NCBI RefSeq assembly: GCF_000718515.1
Contig: NZ_JNZS01000031.1
Span: 1-64,000 of the forward strand
Length of the DNA stretch: 64,000 nucleotides
DNA from: Micromonospora parva
Lineage (GTDB): Bacteria > Actinomycetota > Actinomycetes > Mycobacteriales > Micromonosporaceae
Reading direction: 5' to 3'
Under the pieces are notes generated by a model that saw only the letters and a list, made by a program, of their open reading frames with translations, did no database searches and was not told the DNA's origin. Below, piece after piece: positions 18,578 to 27,775 of this stretch. A program made the position numbers and the translations under genes. Every line of letters starts with the position of its first letter. The stretch's first letter is position 1.

Positions 18578-18583
18578 ACGGTA
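18578..18583 (-). promoter_or_regulatory. -10 box of probable leaderless promoter for the ABC exporter
   Basis: On the minus strand TACCGT ends 6 nt before the GTG start at 18571. The region also contains a short AGACG/CGTCT dyad. Confidence 0.5.
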
Positions 18584-18609
18584 GCGTCTAACAGGTGTCG
18601 ATGCTTCTG

Positions 18610-19119
18610 TCAGCTTGCCGTCAAGCGGCGCTCATGACCGAGAAGCCACTCCTTCACCTCCAGCCCCCAGCGGTAACCGCCGAGCGTGCCGTCGGTGCGA
18701 AGAACCCGGTGGCACGGCACGAAGAGGGCTGCCGCGTTCCGGGCGCAGGCCGCCGCGGCGGCCCGCACCGCCGGTGGCCGACCGGCCAGCGCGGCGTACC
18801 CGGTGTAGGTGACCGGGGTGCCGGGCGGCACCTCGCGCAGCACCTGCCAGGCGTGCGCCATGAACTCGCCGCCGGTGCGTTGCTGGACCGGCACCGCGTC
18901 GATGGCGGCGAGGTCACCGTCCAGGTAGGAGGTGACCGCCGCGCTGACCGGCCCGAGGTCGGTGCGCTCCCGCAGCGGTGCCCGCAGGGTCGGGTGGACC
19001 AGGGGCAGCAGTGCCGCCGGGTCCGGGGTGAAGCCGGCCGCCCGAACGGCACCGTCGGGGCCGGCGAGGATGCTCAGTGGACCGGCCGGTGTGCGCAGTA
19101 CAGTGCTGTCGATGGTCAT
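18610..19119 (-). CDS. ogt: Methylated-DNA-protein-cysteine methyltransferase
   Basis: The 169-residue suicide repair protein removes O6-alkyl groups from guanine. The active-site motif PCHRV is present (in LFVPCHRVLR), preceded by the helix-turn-helix region GTPVTYTGYAALAGRP. Its ATG overlaps the stop of the Ada/AlkA gene (ATGA), so the two alkylation-repair genes are coupled. Its presence explains why the Ada-type protein upstream lacks this domain. The longer open frame to 19305 lies within the other gene. Confidence 0.93.
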   Translation of the reverse strand: MTIDSTVLRTPAGPLSILAGPDGAVRAAGFTPDPAALLPLVHPTLRAPLRERTDLGPVSAAVTSYLDGDLAAIDAVPVQQRTGGEFMAHAWQVLREVPPGTPVTYTGYAALAGRPPAVRAAAAACARNAAALFVPCHRVLRTDGTLGGYRWGLEVKEWLLGHERRLTAS

Positions 19120-20594
19120 GCCGTTCTCCAGAGTCTGATCGTGGCGTAGGACCGCCAGGGACGCCATCGCTGGGCGTGCCGGTCGAGGGTTGTCGGGGTG
19201 TCGGGCAGGCCGAGCGCGGCGGCACCGCGCCGGACCGCGAGGTCGGAGCTGAGCAGGATGTCCGGGTCGCCGAAGGCGCGCATGGCCAGGTAGTTGGCGG
19301 TCCACGGGCCGATGCCCGGGAGCGCGAGCAGCCCTCGGACGGCCTCCCCCCGATCCACCCCGGGGGCGAGGTCGACAGACCCGTCCACCACGGCCCGGGC
19401 CAACCCCCGCAAGGACTCCCGCCGCCCCACCGGCATTCCGAACGCCGAATCCGGCAGCGACAAGAGCTCCTCCGCCCCCAAGAACCCCCGCAGCCCACCC
19501 CGTTGATCATGAGGTTGACCTGGGGTTTGATCTTTATCGACCTCGTCAACCTCATGATCAACGCGGTGGGAGAGGAGGCGGGTGAGGGTGGTTCTTGCCG
19601 AGGTGATCGAGACCTGCTGGTTGATGATGGCGCGGACGGCCACCTCGAAGCCGTCGACCGACCGGGGAACGCGGATGCCGGGTTCAGCGGCGACCGCCGG
19701 GGCCAGCGCCGGGTCGGCGGCCAGCGTGGCGTCGATGGCCACCGGGTCCGCGTCCAGGTCGAGCAGCCGGCGGCAGCGGGCCACAGCGGGCGCCAGGTCG
19801 CGCAGGTCGGTCAGCCGCAACGTCGCCGCCACGTGCCCGTCCGCCGGGGTCAGGGCCACCTGGCCGGTGCCGTGTGGCAACCGCAGACCCCGGTGGTACG
19901 TCCCGTCGCGGACCTCCTCCACACCGGGCAACGCCCGCACCGCGAGGAAGTCCAGCAGCGCCCGGGCGTGCAGCGGCGGGCGGTACGCCAGCCGGAGCGT
20001 GATCGTCCCCGCCCCGACCGCCGTCCGCTGGCGACCACGGGCCGTGCGCAGGTCGGACGGGGCGCTCGCGTACACCTCGCGGAGCGTGTCGTTGAACTGC
20101 CGCACGCTGCCGAAGCCCGCGGCGAACGCGATCTCGGCCATCCCGAGGTCGGTCGTCTCGATGAGGATCCGGGCGGTCTGGGCGCGCTGCGCCCGGGCCA
20201 GCGCGAGCGGCCCGGCACCCATCTCGGCGCTGAGCATCCGGTGCAGGTGCCGCTCGGTGTACCCCAGCCGGGAGGCCAACCCCGGCACGCCGTCCCGGTC
20301 GATCACCCCGTCCGCGATCAACCGCATCGCCCGGCCGACCACGTCGGCGCGGACGTCCCACTGCGGTGAGCCGGGCGCGGCGTCCGGCCGGCAGCGGCGG
20401 CAGGCGCGCAGCCCGGCGCCCTGCGCCGCCGCGGCGGACGGGAAGAACCGGACGTTCTTCCGCTTGGGGGTGATCGCCGGGCAGGACGGCCGGCAGTAGA
20501 TGCCGGTGGACGTCACACCGGTGTAGAACCAGCCGTCGAACCGCTGGTCACGGCTGTCCACGGCCCGGTAACACCGCTCGAAGTCCAACTCCAT
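19116..20594 (-). CDS. Ada/AlkA fusion: methyl-sensing regulator and DNA-3-methyladenine glycosylase
   Basis: The 492-residue protein combines three parts. First is an Ada N-terminal zinc/methyl-acceptor domain (~1-75; TGIYCRPSCPA and ACRRCRP supply four cysteines). Next is an AraC-type DNA-binding domain (~85-190). Last is an AlkA glycosylase whose helix-hairpin-helix LPGIGPWTAN and catalytic aspartate in SSDLAVRRG are intact. It should sense phosphotriester damage, induce repair genes and excise alkylated bases. Between QQVSITSARTTLTRLL and the next helix, 20-22 residues are encoded by an in-frame palindromic repeat (19502-19562). Confidence 0.92.
   Translation of the reverse strand: MELDFERCYRAVDSRDQRFDGWFYTGVTSTGIYCRPSCPAITPKRKNVRFFPSAAAAQGAGLRACRRCRPDAAPGSPQWDVRADVVGRAMRLIADGVIDRDGVPGLASRLGYTERHLHRMLSAEMGAGPLALARAQRAQTARILIETTDLGMAEIAFAAGFGSVRQFNDTLREVYASAPSDLRTARGRQRTAVGAGTITLRLAYRPPLHARALLDFLAVRALPGVEEVRDGTYHRGLRLPHGTGQVALTPADGHVAATLRLTDLRDLAPAVARCRRLLDLDADPVAIDATLAADPALAPAVAAEPGIRVPRSVDGFEVAVRAIINQQVSITSARTTLTRLLSHRVDHEVDEVDKDQTPGQPHDQRGGLRGFLGAEELLSLPDSAFGMPVGRRESLRGLARAVVDGSVDLAPGVDRGEAVRGLLALPGIGPWTANYLAMRAFGDPDILLSSDLAVRRGAAALGLPDTPTTLDRHAQRWRPWRSYATIRLWRTA
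19502..19562. repeat. Palindromic repeat, family A, copy inside the AlkA coding region
   Basis: The arms 19502-19519 (GTTGATCATGAGGTTGAC) and 19545-19562 are a perfect 18-bp inverted repeat with a 25-nt spacer. On the minus strand it is read as VDHEVDEVDKDQTPGQPHDQ without a stop, inside the AlkA domain. The arm matches the intergenic copies at 20-82 and 24002-24063, so this is a mobile-type element tolerated within a protein. Confidence 0.9.
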
Positions 20595-20672
20595 GTCACC
20601 GATGATGCCCCGCTCGACCGGTCATCGGCTGGCGGGAATCGGACCTGGGCGTGCCGGTGCGAGGCGGCCCGG

Positions 20673-22106
20673 TCAGCGGGGGCGTCGACGACGCCGGTGT
20701 GGTTGACCAGATCCGCTGGGCTGACCGGATCGGGCGGGCTGACCGGCGCGGTCCGCCTGGCCGGATCGGCTGGGCTGGGCAGTGCGGTTGGGCTGGCCGG
20801 TCAGCAGGGCCGGTCGGAACACGCCGTCCGGGTCGTACCGCTTCCACAGCCGCCGGACCCGGGCCCCGGTCTCGCCCGGGTAGATCCGGGCGAACGCGGC
20901 CGGGTCCGGCCGGCTCTCGAAATTGACGTACGCACCGTCGGCCCGCGCTCCGACCGCCCGCCAGGCGGCGTTCAACGCGGCGTCGGCCTGCGGCGGAAAC
21001 ACCGACGCCACGATCAGGGTGTCCTGGTGGCGATGCGGGTACGCGGTCGCGTCGGGGGCGACGTCGTTGACCGCCCCGCCCAACGAGCGGAGTTGGACCA
21101 CGGCCCGCCCCGGCCCGGTCACCGCTCGCGTCACGGCCCGCGCCCCGGCGTCGTCCAGCGCGGCAAACAGCCCGTTGGTGGTGGTGCCACGCTGCTGCCC
21201 GACGTTGGGGTTGAGGTGCGCGGTCGGCACCAGCGTCGGGTAGGGCAACAGGTCGGTCCGGTGTTCGAGCACCTTGCCGATGGCGAGCAGCGGCTCCACC
21301 GCCGGTCGGGCCCGACGCAGGCTCTCGGCGGCGACCACGGCGGTGATGGACATGAGCACCGATCGGCCCTCCGCGAACACCACAGCGGCGGCGGACAACT
21401 CCCGGGGCGCCTGCGCGAGATAGCTCGTCCACTCCCGGACCGTGCGACCGTCCGGATGCGCCTCGACGACCAGCTGCGCGACACCGACGTTGCGCTGCTC
21501 GGCCGCCTCGATCTCGAAGGCCACCACGATCCCCGCGCCGGCTCCGGCCCCGCGGACCAGCCAGAACAGCTCCGGCTCGTGGTCGGCGTCCGCGCGTACC
21601 AGCGTCCCGTCCGCCAGCACCACCTCGACGGCGCGGACCCGGTCGACGGTCAGGCCGTGCGCGCGGACCAGCCAGCCGACACCACCGCCGGTGGCCAGGC
21701 CGCCGACCCCGACGCCGCCGTAGTCACCCGAACTGATCACCAGGCCGTACGGGGCCAACGCCTTCGCGACGTTCGCCCAGCGGGCACCGGCCTCGACCCG
21801 GACCAGCCCGGCCCGCTCGTCGATCACCTGAACCCGGTTGAGCATGGACAGGTCGATGACCATCCCACCGTTGTTCGACGAGGCCCCGGACAGGCCGTGC
21901 CCGCCGCTGCGGACCGCGATGGGCAGCCGCTGCTCGCGGGCGTAGCGGAGCGCGTCGACCACCTGGGCGGTGGTCTTCGGCAGCAGGACGGCGGCCGGCG
22001 ACGCCGACCTGGTGTACGTCGAGCGCAGGTTGGCGTACCGGCGGTCGCCGGGCGTGACGATCTGCCCTCGGAGGGAGTCGGGCACCCGGGCCATGGCGGT
22101 GCTCAT
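20673..22106 (-). CDS. FAD-linked oxidase (berberine-bridge type)
   Basis: The 477-residue oxidoreductase has an FAD-binding PCMH domain: RSGGHG carries the histidine that commonly binds FAD covalently, followed by GVGVGGLATGGG. The cysteine used for a second covalent link in bicovalent members is absent. The C-terminal BBE region is visible (WKRYDPDGVFRP). The last ~40 residues are a low-complexity tail rich in GQ, R and S, from degenerate DNA repeats. The start ATG 22106 (MSTAMARVPDSL) fits the fold boundary. Substrate unknown. Confidence 0.88.
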   Translation of the reverse strand: MSTAMARVPDSLRGQIVTPGDRRYANLRSTYTRSASPAAVLLPKTTAQVVDALRYAREQRLPIAVRSGGHGLSGASSNNGGMVIDLSMLNRVQVIDERAGLVRVEAGARWANVAKALAPYGLVISSGDYGGVGVGGLATGGGVGWLVRAHGLTVDRVRAVEVVLADGTLVRADADHEPELFWLVRGAGAGAGIVVAFEIEAAEQRNVGVAQLVVEAHPDGRTVREWTSYLAQAPRELSAAAVVFAEGRSVLMSITAVVAAESLRRARPAVEPLLAIGKVLEHRTDLLPYPTLVPTAHLNPNVGQQRGTTTNGLFAALDDAGARAVTRAVTGPGRAVVQLRSLGGAVNDVAPDATAYPHRHQDTLIVASVFPPQADAALNAAWRAVGARADGAYVNFESRPDPAAFARIYPGETGARVRRLWKRYDPDGVFRPALLTGQPNRTAQPSRSGQADRAGQPARSGQPSGSGQPHRRRRRPR

Positions 22107-22357
22107 CGGTGCCCCCGCGGCGCGCGCCTCGGGTGTCCGGGATCGGTCATGGCCCAAGGATGAGCGGGCACGTCGGCGTCGACAAATCTGGTGCGCCGGT
22201 GCCCGCTGGTCGCCGCGCCGCACGACGCTCGCCGGTGCGGGGGAGTGGCGCGCGAAGGTGACCGGAATCTCCGACCGGCCGGCTCCCGCCTCCGGCGGTG
22301 ACGGTGAGACGGCCGGTCCGGCCGGCGTGCGGTGACCGCCGACCGGACCGGTGGTGC

Positions 22358-22858
22358 TCAGGACAACGGGCTCGGCGAAGCCGTCGGCCGGCCCGGCACA
22401 CCGGGCGGGCCCGCCGAGCTCGACGGGCTCGGTGAGACGGTCGGTCCGCCCGGCTTGCCCGGCACGCCCGGCGGCGTCAACGGGGTCGGCGACACAGTCG
22501 GCCGGCCGGGGACGCCGGGCGGACCCACCGGGCTGGCCAGTCCGCCACCGGGGCTGGGCTCGACCGTCGGCACCGCGGTGGGCGCGGACGGGATGGGTGC
22601 CGACGGGCTGGGTACGGCCGCCGGGCCGGCCGGGCTGGGCACGGCCGGGGGCGGTTCGTCCGAGCCGGTCGCGGCCACTGCGAGCGGAGTGGCGATCAGG
22701 ATCGCCGCCAGGGTGCTCACCGCCCCCACCGTCACCGTGGCGCGGCGTCGGTTGCGCACCCGCCGTTCCGCTCGGCTCAACTGGTCATGCACGATCGGTG
22801 CCTCCTCGGCCAGGTCGGTGAGGGTGGAGCGGATGAGGTGCTCGAAGGGGTCCGTCAT
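22358..22858 (-). CDS. Single-span membrane protein with proline-rich collagen-like tail
   Basis: The 166-residue protein has a ~40-residue cytoplasmic part (RSTLTDLAEEAPIVHDQL), one membrane span near 42-63, and a ~100-residue extracytoplasmic tail. The tail has three copies of a PPGVPGRPTVSPTP-like unit. Its ATG overlaps the sigma-factor stop (ATGA). Position and topology suggest an anti-sigma or signal-sensing partner, but no zinc or ASD motif is visible, so the role is inferred. Confidence 0.75.
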   Translation of the reverse strand: MTDPFEHLIRSTLTDLAEEAPIVHDQLSRAERRVRNRRRATVTVGAVSTLAAILIATPLAVAATGSDEPPPAVPSPAGPAAVPSPSAPIPSAPTAVPTVEPSPGGGLASPVGPPGVPGRPTVSPTPLTPPGVPGKPGGPTVSPSPSSSAGPPGVPGRPTASPSPLS

Positions 22859-23409
22859 CGCCGTACCTCCAGCATGTCGACGTCGGGCAGTAGTTCCCGC
22901 AGTCGCTGCACCGCTCGATGGGTACGGCTGCGCACGGTGCCCACCGAGCAGCCGAGCAACTCGGCCACCCGGGCTTCGGGCAGGTCCTCGTAGTAGCGCA
23001 GGACCACCACCGCCCGCTGTGTCGGTGGCAGGTGACGCAGCGCGGCACGCATCGCCAACCGCACGTCGGAGCCGCCGCTGGGGTCACCGCCGACCGGTTC
23101 GTCCGCCGGGTTGAGCGGGGTCTCCCGCCGCCGTCGAAACCGCCGCCACCAGCTGATCTGCTCGCGGTACATCACCACCCGCAGATAGCCCTCCGGATCG
23201 GCGTGTCGAATGCTGTCCCACTTGGGGATGGCCCGCGCCAACGCCGACTGGAACAGGTCCTCGGCGGCGTTGCGGTCCCCCGTCAACAGGTACGCGACCC
23301 GCATCAGCGCCGGAGTACGGCTGCCGACGAACTCGGCCAGCCGCGCGCGCTCGTCCTCGTCCACCCACCACCCCGTTTCGTTGTCACAGATACAGACGTC
23401 CCAGGTCAT
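22855..23409 (-). CDS. SigE-family ECF RNA polymerase sigma factor
   Basis: The 184-residue protein has sigma region 2 (VGSRTPALMRVAYLLTGDRN onward, with DLFQSALARA) and region 4 (LPPTQRAVVVLRYYEDLPE, then a helix-turn-helix around LLGCSVGTVRSRTHRAV). The start is uncertain: ATG 23409 gives an N-terminus with two cysteines, while GTG 23364 would begin nearer the fold. It is cotranscribed with the membrane protein gene downstream and divergent from the unknown gene at 23503. Confidence 0.9.
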   Translation of the reverse strand: MTWDVCICDNETGWWVDEDERARLAEFVGSRTPALMRVAYLLTGDRNAAEDLFQSALARAIPKWDSIRHADPEGYLRVVMYREQISWWRRFRRRRETPLNPADEPVGGDPSGGSDVRLAMRAALRHLPPTQRAVVVLRYYEDLPEARVAELLGCSVGTVRSRTHRAVQRLRELLPDVDMLEVRR

Positions 23410-23502
23410 CGTCGCTATCCACGATCGGTGGGGTTTTTCGGCCCGAAAGTGTCGGTCGCGCCGGGTAGCGTCCGGCCACCAACTGAAGAAGGGGTGCGGC
23501 GA

Positions 23503-24006
23503 ATGACGAGCGTGGCGGGTTGGACGACGGCGTCGACACCGGGTGCGTTCCCCCCGCTGCCCCGCGCGGTGGCGCAGTCCTTCTACCGCCGGATGCGGGC
23601 CGTCGCGCCGGCCGCCGTCGGCGCCATCGAACGGGACCGGACGGGCGATCCCGAGCAGCGCTTCCCCGACACCGCCTGCGGCCGGTTGGTGGGCTCGCTG
23701 GACGACGCCGGCCTGCGGGCGCTCGGGATGTGGACGCACCACTGGTGCATGCGTTTCTACGACGACGACACGACTGTTGGTCGGCGGTTGATCCGTGAGC
23801 TCGCCGCCCGGCCGGGGCTGGGCTGGACGGCCGACGAGGTGCGGTGGATGCTGCGCGAGTCGGCTTCGGCCGGACCGGCCGCCGCCGACCGGTTCACCCT
23901 GCCCCGGGCCGCCGCAGGGCAACTGCCGCCGGCCGACCGTCCCGCCCTGGGGCTGTGGCCCGACGTCGAGGTGCCCCGGCAACGGCGTCCCGACCAGTCT
24001 GGTTGA
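23503..24006 (+). CDS. Uncharacterised 167-residue protein
   Basis: I do not recognise this protein. It is soluble, alpha-helical in appearance and rich in Ala/Arg, with an aromatic stretch (MWTHHWCMRFYDDD) near residue 80 and a WTADEVRWMLRE segment near 112. ATG 23503 follows GAAGAAGGGG upstream. The gene is divergent from the ECF sigma gene, separated by 93 nt that hold a TAGCGT box at 23466-23471. Its TGA lies inside the left arm of a family A repeat. Confidence 0.65.
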   Translation: MTSVAGWTTASTPGAFPPLPRAVAQSFYRRMRAVAPAAVGAIERDRTGDPEQRFPDTACGRLVGSLDDAGLRALGMWTHHWCMRFYDDDTTVGRRLIRELAARPGLGWTADEVRWMLRESASAGPAAADRFTLPRAAAGQLPPADRPALGLWPDVEVPRQRRPDQSG

Positions 24007-24063
24007 TCATGGAAGTTGGCGGGGGCTGCGACTGTCGGACACCCCGCCACCACCATGATCGCC
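24002..24063. repeat. Palindromic repeat, family A, copy 3
   Basis: The arms 24002-24024 and 24042-24063 are imperfect inverted repeats sharing the GTTGATCATG core and a GGCGGGG end. The left arm contains the stop codon of the preceding gene (TGA at 24004-24006). Confidence 0.7.
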
Positions 24064-24159
24064 ACGGGTGGAGGTCGGGCCCCGCGCCGGAACGCAACGG
24101 GCGGGAGGCCGGCTGCGGCAGGATGGACGCCGCACCGCCCGCAACGGAAGGACGCCCCG

Positions 24160-24894
24160 ATGCCCGCCAGCGAACCGACCATCATCGCCACCAGCATGGG
24201 CTTCCTCCGGGGCGACCGTGGGCCCTACGACCTGCGCCCCGGCCCGGTCTTCGAGCTGGCGGCCGAGCTGGCTGAGGCCGGTTCGCGGCCGCGAATCTGC
24301 TACCTCGGGCAAGCCGTCGGTGACCAGCCCACCTCGCTGACCGGGGTCTACGGCGCGTTCGCCGGCACCCGGTTCGAGCCGTCACACCTCGCGCTGTTCC
24401 CGATGCCGAACGTCGAGGACGTCCGCGCCCACCTGCTCGCCCAGGACGTGATCTGGGTCGGTGGCGGCAGCGTCGCCAACCTGGTCGCCGTGTGGCGGGT
24501 GCACGGGCTCGACGAGATCCTGCACGAGTGCTGGCAGGCCGGTGTGGTGCTGGCCGGTGTCTCCGCCGGCTCGATCTGCTGGCACGTCGGCGGTGCCACC
24601 GACAGTTTCGGGCCGCGGCTGCGCGGCTTCACCGACGGCCTGGCCTGGTTGCCGTACGGCAACGGGGTGCACTACGACAGTGAGGGCCAGCGCCGCCCGC
24701 TCATGCACGAGCTGGTCGGCGACGGCACGCTCCCCACGAGTCACTGCACCGACGACGGCGTCGGCCTGGTCTACCGGGGCACCCGGCTGGTCGAGGCAAT
24801 CGCGGACCGCGAGGGCGTCTCGGCGTACGAGGTCAGCCGGGGCGTGGACGGCAGCGTCCGGGAGGCGGTCATCGCCCCTCGCCTGCTCGGCTGA
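24160..24894 (+). CDS. Peptidase E (S51)-like protein
   Basis: The 244-residue protein has the class-I-glutamine-amidotransferase-like fold of S51 peptidases. A nucleophile elbow GVSAGSICW carries the serine, and VGGGSVANL and TDGLAWLPYG fit the family. Peptidase E cleaves Asp-X dipeptides; cyanophycinase is the other main branch. ATG 24160 follows GGAAGGA at 24147-24153. The 3' end runs into short direct repeats. Confidence 0.88.
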   Translation: MPASEPTIIATSMGFLRGDRGPYDLRPGPVFELAAELAEAGSRPRICYLGQAVGDQPTSLTGVYGAFAGTRFEPSHLALFPMPNVEDVRAHLLAQDVIWVGGGSVANLVAVWRVHGLDEILHECWQAGVVLAGVSAGSICWHVGGATDSFGPRLRGFTDGLAWLPYGNGVHYDSEGQRRPLMHELVGDGTLPTSHCTDDGVGLVYRGTRLVEAIADREGVSAYEVSRGVDGSVREAVIAPRLLG

Positions 24895-24976
24895 GCGTCA
24901 CGCCTCGCTGAGCGTTACGCCTGCTCGGTCGGTCAGGGCGTCACGCCTGCTCGGCCGGGGGTGACGCCTCTTCGGC
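24891..24976. repeat. Imperfect tandem repeats at the 3' ends of two convergent genes
   Basis: A GCGTCACGCCTGCTCGG-like unit recurs about four times at 17-23 nt spacing, with decay in the outer copies. It spans the gap between the peptidase and exonuclease genes and encodes the last residues of the exonuclease. Confidence 0.6.
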
Positions 24977-25531
24977 GGGCTGCCGGCGGCGGAGCACCGC
25001 GTCGAAGACCTGGGCCAGCTCGGCGGCGTCCTCACCGGCGTGGTGCGTGTGCGACACGTCGTGCAGGCCCAGCTCGTGCTTGATCGTGCCTTTGCGGGTC
25101 TGGACCCATTCGCTGCCGGTCAACCCCATCCAGTAGCTGCGCAGATCGACGCCGGAGCCGGTCGCGCCGAACGGGCTGTGCCCGACGAAGCGGACGAAGT
25201 ACCAGTGCACGAACATGCCGTCCCAGACGGCCGGGGCGGCCAGGAAGACCGGACGGCCGACCCGCCGCAGCCCGTTGACCCAGGCCGCGGCGGCGGACAT
25301 CGCCTCCTGCGCGGTGGGCGCCTCCCGCAGCAGACGGTCCCGGTCCAGGCCGGAGACGGCCAGCGCCGCCGGGACGAACTCGTCGGAGATGGGACGCAGC
25401 TCGGTGTAGAAGGTCAGGTCCGGGCGGCCGGCCACGGCCATGCCCAGCGAGATCATGCTGTACGGCCCGGGGATCGGCCCGTCCGCCTCCACATCGACGG
25501 CGATGTACAGCTCAGGCAACGTCGAGGTCAT
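24941..25531 (-). CDS. DEDDh-type exonuclease-like protein
   Basis: The 196-residue protein begins YIAVDVEADGPIPGPYSMISLG; D and E of VDVEADG match the first DEDD metal motif. The final motif appears as HTHHAGEDAAELAQVF. These residues support a 3'-5' exonuclease or ribonuclease fold. ATG 25531 follows GGAGGTG at good spacing; the upstream frame is not conserved-looking. Substrate is unknown. Confidence 0.82.
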   Translation of the reverse strand: MTSTLPELYIAVDVEADGPIPGPYSMISLGMAVAGRPDLTFYTELRPISDEFVPAALAVSGLDRDRLLREAPTAQEAMSAAAAWVNGLRRVGRPVFLAAPAVWDGMFVHWYFVRFVGHSPFGATGSGVDLRSYWMGLTGSEWVQTRKGTIKHELGLHDVSHTHHAGEDAAELAQVFDAVLRRRQPAEEASPPAEQA

Positions 25532-25660
25532 CTCACCTCCATCGGTGGAAGATCGAACCGGCAGGGTAGCAACGCCAACCGGGGCCCGGCGGGCCCGACG
25601 ATCGACCACCTGCCGACCGCCGAATCGGAGCCGCCTGGACCGGCCCGGCCGGGACCGGCG

Positions 25661-25666
25661 TAAGCT
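25661..25666 (+). promoter_or_regulatory. -10 box of probable leaderless ychF promoter
   Basis: TAAGCT ends 8 nt before the GTG start of ychF, and no ribosome site intervenes. Confidence 0.5.
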
Positions 25667-25674
25667 GGCCCGTC

Positions 25675-26760
<1,086 letters not shown>

Positions 26761-26767
26761 CATGCAT

Positions 26768-26799
26768 GATCGACTCGGCTTCATTGATGTCGCGGTGTC
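26768..26799. repeat. Repeat family B, degraded half copy
   Basis: Thirty-two bases starting GATCGACTCGGCTTC match the left arm of the 30925-30999 element at most positions. The opposite arm is decayed. A GGATCATGATCAACC piece at 26838-26852 resembles family A. The interval 26761-26965 otherwise holds only the next gene's promoter. Confidence 0.55.
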
Positions 26800-26953
26800 C
26801 CTCCGACCTCGATAGCGCGGTATTCAGGAAGGCGAGTGGATCATGATCAACCTGACCGGGATGCCGAGCACGTAGACGGGCTGGCGGGACGCCCCACCGG
26901 CTCCGCAGGATCTGCACGCCGGCCACGGGGCAGTCGATGCCCACGAGCGGCGG

Positions 26954-26959
26954 TAGGTT
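26954..26959 (+). promoter_or_regulatory. -10 box of probable leaderless promoter
   Basis: TAGGTT ends 6 nt before the ATG of the methyltransferase gene at 26966, with no ribosome site between. Confidence 0.55.
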
Positions 26960-26965
26960 GACCGC

Positions 26966-27736
26966 ATGGCCGAACAGCTGCTGCGATCGTCGTTCGGCGC
27001 GGCCGCTGCCGCGTACGCCGAGCACCGCCCGGACTACGCGCAGGCCGCGGTGCGGTGGGCGCTGGAGCCCGCGCCCGGCCTGCGTGTGCTCGACCTGGGC
27101 GCCGGCACCGGCAAGTTGTCGGCGACGCTGATCGCGGTGGGCGCGGACGTCGTCGCGGTCGAGCCCGACCCGGCGATGCTTGCCGAGCTACGCCGTGCGC
27201 TGCCGGCCGTCCGTGCCCTGCCGGGTAGCGCGGAGGCGATCCCGTTGCCGGACGCGTCCGTCGACGCCGTGCTGGCCGGCAACGCCCTGCACTGGTTCGA
27301 CATGACCGTCGCCGGGGCGGAAGTCGCCAGAGTCCTCGCACCGGGCGGTGTCCTGGCCGGTCTGTGGAACATCATGGACGACCGGATCGACTGGGTTGCC
27401 GGGCTCGAACGCGTCAGCGGGAGTGCCGCCATCGGCCCGCGTGACACGTTGAGTAGTTGGCGCGCGGCGACGGCGGACATGGTCGTTGCGCGCACCGGCC
27501 TGATCGCCCGGTTCGGGTCGGCGGAGCAGGTCGAGTTCCCGCACGGTCAGCGGCGTACCGCCGACTCGCTCGTCGCGACGCTCGCGACGCGGGCCGGGAT
27601 GCTGGTGATGCCGGGCGCGGAACGAGCGGCCACACTCGACCGGGTCCGCGCCTTCCTCGGGAGTCGACCGGAGACCGCCAACGGTGAGTTCACAGTGCCC
27701 ATGCTGACCGGCGTGCTGCGCGCCCGGCGACGCTGA
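26966..27736 (+). CDS. Class I SAM-dependent methyltransferase
   Basis: The 256-residue protein has the Rossmann-like SAM-binding fold: motif I VLDLGAGTGKLSATL, acidic VVAVEPDPAML, and motif III ARVLAPGGVLAGLWN. It resembles UbiE/COQ5-like small-molecule methyltransferases with an N-terminal FGAAAAAYAEHRPDY. The substrate is not identifiable. The start is fixed by a TAGGTT box 6 nt upstream. Confidence 0.88.
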   Translation: MAEQLLRSSFGAAAAAYAEHRPDYAQAAVRWALEPAPGLRVLDLGAGTGKLSATLIAVGADVVAVEPDPAMLAELRRALPAVRALPGSAEAIPLPDASVDAVLAGNALHWFDMTVAGAEVARVLAPGGVLAGLWNIMDDRIDWVAGLERVSGSAAIGPRDTLSSWRAATADMVVARTGLIARFGSAEQVEFPHGQRRTADSLVATLATRAGMLVMPGAERAATLDRVRAFLGSRPETANGEFTVPMLTGVLRARRR

Positions 27737-27775
27737 CAGCCGGCGAACCGGCGAGCAGATATCGGGACGGGGGCG

